Assembly (NCBI RefSeq): GCF_000002075.1
Contig: NW_004797359.1
Coordinates: 375,375 to 439,374, forward strand
Direction: 5' to 3'
Source of the DNA: Aplysia californica
Taxonomy: Eukaryota > Mollusca > Gastropoda > Aplysiida > Aplysiidae
DNA length: 64,000 bases
The notes under the pieces were generated by a model that saw nothing but the letters and a program-made list of their open reading frames with translations, had not been told where the DNA came from and ran no database searches. Every line of letters begins with the position of its first letter. Position 1 is the stretch's first letter. This document shows positions 26,101-38,100 of the stretch, one piece after another. A program made the translations under genes and the position numbers.

Positions 26101-29100
26101 CTGCTGTTTTTCAGCCACCCCCCCTGATCTTCTGGTAGGAAAGATCTACACCTAGCTTTGTCAGACAAGGGCGAAAAATCTCGGAGGGCCTGTGTGCAAG
26201 TTGGGCTTGATAATGATCGTTTGGTGGTGTAAGATTGAAAAGAGTAGGCGTTGGCTGCCACCCGGGCAAAATAAAAAATTTCCTACTGGTTGAAAAATGT
26301 TTAATGTATCCTGCGCGCTCATATGACCTTATGCAGTAGCGAGCACCGTAAAACACTTACCAACCCTCCCCCAACCCCTTTATAGACCTTATGAATTGGT
26401 AAAAGCCTGTGTACTTTAATCAGGGTTGAGCGATATATATATATGCCATATATTATTATTATAAGAGAGTAGGACCTAACTATTTGGTTTTTGCAAGAAA
26501 ATCTGTGTTCGAGGATGAATATCATTGCTGTAAGGGAAATGTGGCCAACAATTCATTTGTGTTAAAATTTGTTAACACATTACACCCTAAGGGCCTGGAC
26601 GGGAAGTCCATTGTTAGATCCTAAGCAAGGGGAAAGAACCCACCTCCCGTGAATACTAGCCTTTAAAAAACACATTTTAAAAATACTAAACAAATTCCAA
26701 AAATCCTGAAAAATATAAAAGTTAAAAAGAAAACTGAATGTAGTTTCAGAAAAATATAACTTTATGTATGCGCAAACTGTTGGAAATGTTCTAACTTTAG
26801 TTCAATCGGGGTGTCCGACCAGTCACTCTCACTCTCAGCCTCGCGGTCGGGCCCTAGGTCTAAATTCTAGATTTTCTCCGTCTGATCAATCGGAATCGCC
26901 CCAAACTCTTCCTACAACGTTTTCATCAAAATCTGAGCCATCTGATTTGTCACATGCTCATTTTTGCTCAAATCCATCGTTATTTCCGTTTTCGAACTCA
27001 ATTGTGTCGCTTTTCAACAAGTCGAGACACTTTCGAAGTGTCGGTAACGCGATCGCACTTCGATCAGCTCTAATACTAAAACTACTGGCCCGAAAAATTT
27101 CGTTTCGGTATCAAACGAAAGAAGAAACTTTTTGCTATACTATGCAAATCAAAATCCCGGCCCCAGAGTCTCGTCAAGGCGAGACTTTCGTTTCTAAAGA
27201 CGCTGGGTCGGCGCGGGCGGTTCCGGGCGAGTCAGGGTGGAGCGCGTAAGGGAATTCCCGGGCGATCCCGGGCGAGTTAGGGTGTAATGTGTTAACAAAT
27301 GTTATGCAGGTTGTTCAAACTACAGAAGTTAAAGGTGTGTGTGTGTTTGTTTACAAGAAAATATCATTTAATGAGAGATGTTAAAAAAAATTATTTTTGC
27401 ACAAGTGTTCTGCTGTTAATACGAATGCAAAACAAAATTAGTTCTTAAAGAAAAGAACATTATTTAGACTGAAAGGCTTGGATGAAAAGAACCCTTTTAA
27501 AAAGTGGAACAATAAGTAATATAAGAGGAATTCTTTTTTTGCTCCCTCTAGGTTTCAGGCAAGCACACCCATGTGAGCAATGCGCATAGACTTCGAATTC
27601 GTGAATTCAGTTACTTGTTGAAAGCGAGAATGTCCAAGGACCCGACCTTGACCCCCAAGCGAGTGTATGACCAGGAGATTGCCAAACTGCGAAGCATGGA
27701 GAAGGGAGAGCAGCTCGTGAAGTGTCTACCTGCTTTCTCCAGCGTGCGGACGTCTCTCTATAACTACAAGCACAAGTGAGTACATTGTGATGGTTCGGTC
27801 ACCTCTTGCATTTGTCTTGTTGTGATAGGGAAGCTTCTGAACTCTTTCCCCAACAGTAGGTGTTCCCCATTTTTACGCAGCCTGTTTGTAGATTCTCAAG
27901 GTGTGTTTGCAAAATACAGCAATCACTTTGACAAATATTTACCAAAATGGATTGTTGACCCCTCAAACTATAGTAAATTGAACGGATAAGATAATCATGA
28001 AACATGTGTATTGTAGAATGTGCATAGAAATGATTATGAGAAATGAAAATTGGAATAAGTGATTAGTAAGAAGGCAACATGTAGTGGTAATATGAAAGTA
28101 AGGGGCACTTCCGTTTCACCACTTGAAGTGGCAAGCGGGGGGGGGGGGGGGGGGGGGGTTTGGGAGAATGCGTTGAACGAGACCAAGGAATTTTCTAAAT
28201 TGGGTTTCACCTCTTTTCCCGGAGCATCACTCCCTTCCCAACATTTCCTAGCTGAAGATAAAGGTAATTTTATCGAAGCAGCTATGTAGCCCTATAAGGT
28301 TACTACTTTTTCAGAAATTTTAGTTCTAAAAATTCTGTACTCATTGTTTCATAAATGATGGTGTTGTCCTCTGCTTTGCCAAATTTAGAATGTCATCTTT
28401 GTTACTTGCTGGTGGCAGGTGTTAACAATGGTATGGAGAAATATCTGAAACTGGTTTAAAAACTGATTGTGACTTTTCATAGATGGAGCCTATGCAACAG
28501 CTTGGTCTGATGGAGAAAATGTGCTATTTTCTTAACGTAAAAAAAAAGATGATTATTATATAGGGTTTATCGTCATGTAGGGCAGACATTTTACAGTTTT
28601 TAATGGTCTAGGATTACTGCACTGTGACATTGTACTTGTTTATTCAATAAAAATTCAGACTGGATATGATAACTCTTTTTTTTTTTTAAGGTCTTTGTAT
28701 TTATTACAAGAAGCGATCTATGAGCTGATATAAAATAGTAATTTATGATAACAGAATGTTTTGATAGAGTTCATTTTCTTACTCAAATGTAGTTTTTATA
28801 CACTTTATGATTAATATAACTAAAATGTATGGCAAAGGCAAATTTATTGTTAGGTGAGCTCAAATGAATGCGAACATTTTGTGTCACAGAAAAACCCAAC
28901 CCGAAGAGACGGTGAGCAGTAAGAGAGGTGCCACGTACTTCACCAATGACTTCACAGTCGAAGGGCAGGAAACTGTTGGCACATCCAGGGGGCTCGGTGA
29001 TGTGAACATTGATGGCACACAGGACATCTCACCTAAAGATTTAACAGTAATATTTTACAAACACTCTTAGTGATAAGAGACCTTAATTGAGTAAAAATTA

Positions 29101-32100
29101 TTTTTCATTTATTAAATTGAACTTTTTAAGTCTCTGAAAAATTTTTTTTTTAAATTTTGATATCGTATGCTATGAACATTTTCTTGTACAATATTAATGA
29201 GCTGAAAAAGAAAGAATATGAGGATTGCAAATCTTAACTTTTTAATGGTTATTGTACTACCTTTCTGATAACCACACTCTTAAACTTTTTGTGGCCAAAA
29301 TTCTTCGAGAGAATTTACTATGAGTTTCTTGAACAGTAAACATTTATAGGTTCTACAGTTCAATTATTATACTGAATGATGTTATCAGCTGTGCAAGATT
29401 TGTGCATGGCATACTGAACCCCCCCCCAAAAAAACAAAACCAAAAAAAAAAAAAGAAACAAAAAATGTTTTAGTATACTAATGTTTAAGATTAGAGAGAG
29501 TAAAAGATCTTGCAGTTAAAATTTGAAACTATTAATATTCATTACATGTATTTGTACAAGTTTAGTCATAGCTCTCCATAGATCAAAATATTTTCATTTC
29601 GATGTACTTTTTTTGTTGAAAATGTGGATTGAATGAATTGAACAAGATAAGCTATTACTGAGATTATATCAACCAAATTCTCTTATAATTGTTGTCACTG
29701 TACGTCTGCAGCACCTGAGCCTCGAGGACAACGACCCCATGGACCAGGATGCTGAGGAGAACGATGAGGCCTCCCCGGACCGCAGCAGCAGCAGCAGCAG
29801 CGGCAGCAACGCTTTGATGGACATCGCCGCTCCAAGCCTCTATGATAGCCATGACATCATCGACCAGTATTGTAATGCTACAGTGAAGGTCAAGGTCAGT
29901 AGTTCAGGGGGCTGCTATCATTTGCTTAAAAAAAAATCAAAATAAATCATTTCAGCTGTTTGGAAAGTTTGCCTTTCTCAGCCAGGAAAATGGCTTTGCT
30001 GTACTGTCCTTGTATGTAAAGCCCATGGAAACAATGCTTTAACGTAATTGTCAGGCTGAAAAAAATTAATTTCTGACTGGTGTCAGAGTCAGAGATAGTA
30101 AATTTTTAACCAGCATTAATGCATTCATAGTTCTCATATTTTAGCTGTGTTGGAGCTATTTTTGCTGGTTTGTCTTCTTGCGAGTGAACTTCTTACAGAA
30201 GCTATAAAAATTTCATTTTAGCTGATATCAGTTATGTTCACTTTCTATTTAAATAGTTCAAGCTGTATTTAATTGATCTTTTTAAGTGAAAGTTTCCTTT
30301 TAACTTGTTGCCAAATGCACATTTCATCTATTTTACTTGCGGAAACCAGGTGAATGTTTGAATTCAGTTGTGTGCTTCAAGTGTAGGGTCCCCCACCCCC
30401 AACTCTCTCACTGATGGTATTTTCAATGTTTCAAATTGACACAATCACAAAGTTTCCTGTACACGCTCCGTCCTTTGCAGGGTCACTTTTTATCTGTATT
30501 TGTTATTAAGTGGAGCACTCTACACAACTTGTGTCCTCAGACGTCAACTGCCAAGATAACTCCACTGGAGGAACCAGAACATTTGGTGATTTCCCTGCCA
30601 GACCCGGCCAGCTACAGCATCTCGTTTGTGCCCACAAATCGTGGCAGTCGTGCACTGGTGGTCAACGGCTGTGTCCTGCGGATCAGCTACACGCGCGAGT
30701 ACACCACCTACTGGCGCTGCAAGAACAGCAACTGCAGCTTCCGCTGTAGCTACGACAGCAAGTCCAAGAGGTTGATGAGGATCAGCGGGGAGCACAACCA
30801 CCCCGTCAACGCCTTCAGTCTGGCTGTGAAGAACTTTGTGCGCAAAATGAAGAAGAGGTGATTTCGTATTTCAGGATTTACTGTCGTGCCACTGGTATGA
30901 GCAAATCTCTAAATTTTGGCTGATTGACGTAACAGCTGCCTGCGTTTTCAGTCAATAAATCTTTTATGCTTTTCTGAGGGGTTGACATGCGGGTTATGCG
31001 TTTGCCTGATTTTTCCCTGAAAAAATGCAGTGCCGTCCATTGTTGCGGAGAGTGGTTGTCTTAGACAGGTATATTTCTTGGACAGTGTCATTATAATATA
31101 TCGAAAAAGATGTGAGGTGAGAAGCGGTCATTTGTACAAGTGATTGTCTTGGACTGGTGGTCATTAAAGTAAGTTCAACTGTACATGGTCAGATGCCTTC
31201 TGCAAAATGAGTCATGTCTTCGGCAGGCGACCAACCAATATGTTTTCGAATATCCCCATTTCCCCACCGTAGATGAATCCCATGTAGTCCAGACTTGTGG
31301 TAAGAAGTTTGTAGAAGCGACTGTTTTCTTATTTATAATTATATCCCTGTGTCAATGAGGATGTAAAACCTTTCTTTACTCTGTTCTTCCTGGTGTATCG
31401 TTAGATGTGAAAGGGAGGTGCATTTTTCAGTCAAGGGCGAGGTGGGTGGCTTCTGTTGTTTGTATGCTATTTTTTGTGGGGATTTCTTTAACAGATGAGG
31501 ATGTAAAATATTCACCACGAAAATCGCATTTACTCTTATTTTTTGTCTGTGTCCAGGGTGAGCATTGAGAGTGACCTGTCGCCCAAGATCATCTATGACG
31601 AGGAGATTGCACGTCTCAAGTCAGAAGGAAAAGACAGCGAGTTCCTTTCCAAGCTTCCCAACTACGAGAGCCTCAAGTCCACACTCTATAAGGTCAAGAG
31701 CTTGTCCAGCCGCTCGGCCAACCTCATTGAGGACCAGCTGGACGCAGCCGCTTTAGATGACTCGGAGGTTTGTTCGGCATGGACATATGCATGCACACAC
31801 ACTCACACACACACACACACACACATACACACACACACACACACACACAAGTGTTGACGGGAGCATAAAAACACTGACTTTAAACATTGATGTTTAGCCA
31901 AAAAACAAAAATTCAATAAAAGTTGCCAAACAAGCAAAAAAATATAGGTTTACTTGATTTCATTATTTTGACGAGCGTCTTAATTTCACCATGCTGCCTC
32001 ACAAATATAGACTACTGCTAAACCAGTTGGAGCTGCATTCTATCTAATGGTTGTAATACTTGCAGTGGCATTTAAACACAGATGAATCGGATGAAATAAA

Positions 32101-35100
32101 AATTCACTTTGATGATTTATCCTTCCTTTTTTTCTTTCTTTTTTGGGGGGGGGGGGGGGGGGGGGTGTTGGTCCTTTTCTTTAACCTCAAGGCTGAGTAC
32201 TGTGCCTTCTAAATTACCTGTTAGTGTTGAGTAGCGTGTTATGCTCATACTATAACATACAATTTACAGATTAGGGGTTTCAAAATTATCTTATAAAGGG
32301 GGGGAACTGATTTTTTATAGAAACCAAAGGAAAAAAGGCTGGGGGGGGGGGGGGGGGGTGTGGAGTCTGGAATAATATATACTTAATGACTTGGTTAAGC
32401 GAACAAAGCTGGAAATAATCAGAATATTTGCCTTTTTATGTTAATTGTCAGATAAAACATATAAAGCATTTTCTCTATTTTTCTTTTCAGGTTGATAATG
32501 TTGGGAATAATGACAATGGTATCACTGTTTTTTTCCTTTTTCTGCCCCTTTACTTCTCGTAGGGTGATGAAAGCAGTGAGCTGGCTTTGGATGCAAAGGG
32601 GAGCAACTTTGACTTTGACCTCGACGACCCTCCTTACGATATCGAGATTGAGTCAGCTTACACTCAACTCACCGCGCTGTTGCCATCGTGGTTGGACCCT
32701 GACCCAGACAAAAGGATTCTGGATGGTCATCCACTGGTGAAGAAGAGCGAGAGTGAGACGAGTACTGGGTGGGCGTGTGTCCGGGAGGGCTGTCCCTTCC
32801 GCTGTGTGGTGGACCGAGAGACAGAGCATGTGACGCGCAGCCAGCTTGACCACACACACCGGCCCGACGTCAAGTACCACGTGTCACAGGCTCTGATTGC
32901 TGCGGTCAGGAGACGGGCGGTCATGGACGTGACATTGTCGCCGAAACTCATCTACGAACAAGAGAAGAGGAGAATGGAGAAAATTGTCTCCGGTAACAAA
33001 ATGTTGCTAAAGTTCTTGCCCAATCTGACCAAAATCTACCAGCTTGTGATGAGGACGCGAGCGAACCCACCACAGCCAGCTAAACAAAAGTTGCTGCTTA
33101 AGTCAAAGTCACACAAAGATATAGGAGGTAAGAAGAGCTTAGGGTCGCTGAACGAGCCCGACAGCACCATCCCCAGCTGCAGCAGCAGCAGTAACAACAG
33201 TACCAGCAGCACAATAAGCAGCACCAGCAGCAGTGGTGTGACAGCCGCAGACTATCTCATCGAGCAGTGCCATGAGGAGACGGAGAGAATCAGCTCTTAC
33301 CTTGACTCCCGGGAACAACACATGAAGTCGCAGCGGAGTGCCGAGCCGCACCACATCTTGTTTGAGCCGGACACTGTGACCAACCTACCTCAGCTCCTGC
33401 AGACCCCAGAGAGCAGTTATACTACGCAATATCCTCAGCAGACATCCTTCCAGCAAATCGGGACCACAAATTACACAAATATAGTACCTAGTCAGTGTAC
33501 CTCTCTACAACAAAATTCTTTCACTTCTATGGACCGGCAAATCGGTTTCAACACCTTCAGTGGTCACCAGGAGAAAAATTCTCAATTTCCATCTGTTTCT
33601 GTGTATACTCAGTTGCCATCACAACAACATTCTCAACAGCTGCTGACCGTAAGTGACCCACAGTCTGAACAGCCACAGCCGCAGCAGCTCCCATTGACAG
33701 TGTCCACAAATCTACAGCAAATCTCGGTCCCCTCCATGGTCTCTGGCTCGACGTCCTCAATTCTCCAGCAGGCCATGCTTCCCTCTCCAACACCCACATC
33801 CCACAGCAGCGAGAATGTGTTCACCCTACATGGCTACCCTCTCATGCCAGCCACCGCACAGATCGGCAATGTGTACTGGCAGTGCCGTATCCCCAGCTGC
33901 CCGTTCCAGTGTGTGCTCAACGCCTCCACCTCCCAGGTGGTACAAATCTCCAGCAATCACAACCACGACCCGCCAGGCTCACAGTCTGCCTTTGCTTCAC
34001 AGGTTAGCAACTGTGCACTACCTCAGAATTTCGAAGCTCTATCTGCTCAGTACCTAGTTTTCAGAAATTTGACATAAAACAATTTTGAGTTTCACATATT
34101 ACAAGCTTTTTCAAATGTAATTTGAATATCTTGATAACGACTCAAAATAATCTTATGGTTTTGATAGAGCAGATAGAGCTTATAATTTCTGACCTCATGG
34201 TGCTAGAGTAAAGGCACTATTTGCGGCCGGCCGAAGTATGCGGCCACTTTCCTTATAAAGTCAATAACTCAAGTCTTGTTTCATTTTCCATACGGAAACC
34301 AAGCTCCCGTGATGCACTGGCATGAATCACATGCTCACAACAGAGATGGTCTCGATAGGCAGCAAAGTTTGAAAGCGGCAGTGGTTTGAAGAATTTGGTC
34401 GATCAAAATATCAATGTGTGAAAATTTGACTGGTCACTTGTCCATGGTCATTACAAAGCTTTCTTATCACATTTTTATTTGATTATAGGTTCATGTGTTT
34501 CTGTAATGAATGAATATCATGTGTAAATGTCTTAATATAAAGAAAACAACAAAGGGGACTCAGGGAGGGGGTGGCCGCATAGTCATTCTCTTATTTTTGA
34601 AAAGGACTTCTTGCAATCAGGGACGTCCACAAAAGGTCCACTCCATTGGAGAAGGGGCATTGTTGGGGTCAATTACTAACAGTGCCCATTTAACAGCATT
34701 TTAGGTTACATGCACCAGAAAGCCTGATTTGTAGTTCTTGACTTCAATGCGATAGTAGATCAATCAAGACTGACTCCATCAGATTGGGCGCAGTCTGAAG
34801 AAACTGCCCTGTCACTTCCTCTTGAAAAAAATCTGCGAGTCCCGGGAATTTGGGGAAATCTGTAAATTGCCTCAGGAAGTTCATTTCTGCTGGTCGCGAT
34901 TGAGTTATTCGCTCAGTTTTTCCCGATCTGATAATGAAACGTTTGTGGCATGCAAGTTATGAATTCTATACGCTGTGTCACCGTTAAAATAAATCAATAT
35001 TTGTGACTAGTCACTTAAGAAAAAAGAAAAGAAAAGAAAACGTCTTATTTTCAGCTTATTGGGCTCGCCGACATGACCGGTCAGTGAACCTGCGCGTGCT

Positions 35101-38100
35101 CGCATCACATGTCATCATGTGAGTAGAATCTACGTTTGCAGGGGTCACCAAAGTTCATTCAAAGCCTGAGCGTTGCTGAGTATTGGACACCGAAGTGGGG
35201 GCAGAATTATTGATTTTTTAAAAAGATACACTCGGGTCGTTTGTGAAGGTGTCTGTCAAAGTTCCTGGCAGTATTTACGTATTCATTGATTTTTTAATCT
35301 GTCAAAGTTGTTTTTTGTCGTCAATGTAACAAGAGCCGATCATCGTTAAGCTTCTTATTTCGTTCTCACTAACCTCACCTGTTTCTCCCATGACTTCTTT
35401 CTTTGTTGCTTGCTTTACCGAGACTGAGTTGGTAGTTTAATCGTCTCTTTCGACACAGGAAGGTCATATAACTTATAGGAGACGGCCGCTCTGGCCATAT
35501 CACTCAGGAAAAATGCGGGCCCAGCAAGACTCGAACCCGGGATCTTCAACATATGAAGCGTGTGTCTTACCACTACGCCACAGTGACTCCTGTTGTTTAT
35601 TTTATAGCACCCTACTGTACATAGATGGTCATTTTGAAGGCGGATCACTTGATCTCACCAGAGGACGCCGAGGGGGGGAGGGGGGGGGGCAATAAAAAGC
35701 CAAAGCTCAAGAGTATCATACTGTCGGGATTCCAACCTTTTGGCCAAAGTCCGTCAACGACGAGGCCACCCTGTCGGCTCGTCTTCTTAAAAAACACCCC
35801 CGCCCCACGGTACACTACAAGATCATGTTGGGAGGTCCTGGTCGTGTACATATCCCCATGTGATCGCATCACAATTCCCTAGCCGCATAATGTGTCCTCG
35901 ATGACCGCATAAAGGTGCCCTGATCGCAAACTGGTCCCTTCACATGGTGTTTTAGAATGAATATTCTTCTTGGCAATCTAGCTGAGTATGCTCTAGACCA
36001 TAACACATCTATTGGCCAGAGGATGTGCAAGTTTGAAGGCCAAAAATATTTTAGTTATCTCTATTCGTTTGGTTTCTAGAGCAAATTAAGTGAGAAATGG
36101 CCACAAATAGTGCCTTTACTCTAGTAACTCAAAACAGTAAAAAATGTCAGAACTTTGTAATTTTTAGGTAGCGAGTTAGTGCTTAGTTCTTTTCCTACCA
36201 GGCCAAAATCCACCACTGGCCCAGGGCTTTTCCCTGACCTATTTTTACACCTCTACCCCGCCAAAGGAAAATGTCAAAACATCCAACTAAACACGCACAA
36301 ACCATATCATATGGCCCATCAAACTGAAGGTTAAAAAATAATCTATCAGATGGCGATACAATATTGAAGATTTATTCCAATTATATTACTTTGTGGTTTC
36401 TAAAAGTGATTATGCAATATCGAAGGTTTCATATGAAATCAACAATTTTCCAGCTTTGAAAGGTCATAACTAAAAAAGTACAACAACATCATCATTGAAA
36501 CTTCCCAGGTAGGTTGCCACAAGTAATGCAAAGAAATACTGAAAGTTATGTATTTGTATCTATTATAGAAGTGAAAGTCTGAGACGTATACTAAAGTCAG
36601 GGGAGCGCTTTTTCCCCTCATATTTGCGTTTCGAATGGGACAAAAAAAGCGCTGAAATGACTAAAAATCGTCTGTCAGTGCAATATTTTCTTTTGTATTT
36701 GCTAACAGGAAGTCTATTCCATTATTTTGAAAATGTGGATCGGCCGAGAATTTTGTATCTTTTCATTACTGGATTGGAGTAGATAACGAGCCACTCGAGC
36801 CGTATTTTGCGGCTCTCGGTCCTGCGAGGCCAGTTCTGTGAGCTGCAAAAGCTTGTGGTAGGGAAAGAGTTAAGAGGCAACAGAAAGTAGTGTTTTCATC
36901 GTGCTGGGGTACAGTCATGATTGATTATAGTCGAGTGGTAAGGCTTATGTTTGATATGACTTGCAATTTTGAAAAGTAATTTAGTTGAGTGTTAGGCCTA
37001 TGATTGATATGATTTGCAATTTGTAAAAGTTGTGAGTTAATCTCTCAACTCCTTACTATAGGATATTGTATCCCTAGTGGGAAAGTTACTTTGTGTAATT
37101 CCTTCAGTTTCCTCAGCTGTGAATAGATACTTGGCAGTCAGTGGGACAATATGAATAGTAACAACAAGCACTCAACAGGTACAACATTGTATATCTCTTG
37201 GGGGATAGAAATGGTAGATTGGAATGAAGAAATAACCAGAAATGTCAAGGGAGATATTGCGAAGTTGGGTGAGCTGCTTTCTTTTAGGATATGTGACTAA
37301 AAATAAATATTTTAATATAATACTTTAAAGTAGCTTTTCATTCCTCTGGAACCTGGTATGGTTATGTGATACCTCTTTAATTCAAAACTCAACTTTATGC
37401 TCTACCACACTGCGTTGACTAGCTTATGTGCTTTGACAGAAAGCACAGAAATAAAGTGGCATGATAATGTGAGATGTATCTATCATAAAGTGACAGGGAG
37501 CAGCTTTTTATTCCATGTGTGCTTTTTTCCAGGTAGTGAAAATGTTACAGCGTAGATCTGCAGAGACCTTGGACCAGTCACTAGTCTCTGTCTACTCTGA
37601 CTATGTCCGATGCCTGAGGAATGTCCTCGACTCTGATGAAATTCTCAGCTGTGTGCCCAGATTTCAGGACGTGGCTCAGTCCATGCAGAATGCCAGGACT
37701 GCGATGGTCACAGACAGTGCTTCTCAGAACCTTATTCTAGAGGTAAAATACAACATACCTTTCTTTTCCTGGGTATAATTATAATACTAATAATGATAAT
37801 AATAATAGTAATAATAATTATAATAATAATACAGTGGAATCCTGTTTTAACGAGATGGAGGGGACCGGTGCGAAATGTCCGTTATAGCAGGATTCTCGTT
37901 ATAAGGGATCCAGTAATAAATTCAACGGAAATAGTAAAGTAGGCCTAATCTATGAGCTTGGTGTTCTGTTTATTCCTTTTTGTATTTCCCCTGATGATGA
38001 TTTTGTTCAACATGATCTCTACATCTTACATGATCAAAAATCAAATCAGGTTTCTTTCTCTAGCACTAGCAATGTTGACAGCTCGACGCTGGAGATCAGA

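Larger units (their letters stand above)
34203..36124. mobile_element. TIR element, 1.9 kb, non-autonomous
   Basis: Both ends carry CTAGAGTAAAGGCACTATTT in inverted orientation (20 bases identical), followed by GTGGCC/GCGGCC. No transposase frame. Inside are the second copy of the 270-bp interspersed segment (34974-35233) and a tRNA-like SINE (35430-35590). No target duplication is obvious, so the superfamily is open. Confidence 0.8.

Noticed and set aside
25911-26261. 116-codon minus-strand frame
   Set aside because: It is antisense to a full-length SINE, so it is repeat-derived.
26764-27249. 161-codon frame inside the TTAA MITE
   Set aside because: No recognisable domain, and it lies within a non-autonomous element. 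Treated as chance.
32491-32518. Small exon between exons 12 and 13
   Set aside because: It has AG and GT borders, but including it shifts exon 13 out of frame with an immediate stop. Direct joining of 12 to 13 works.
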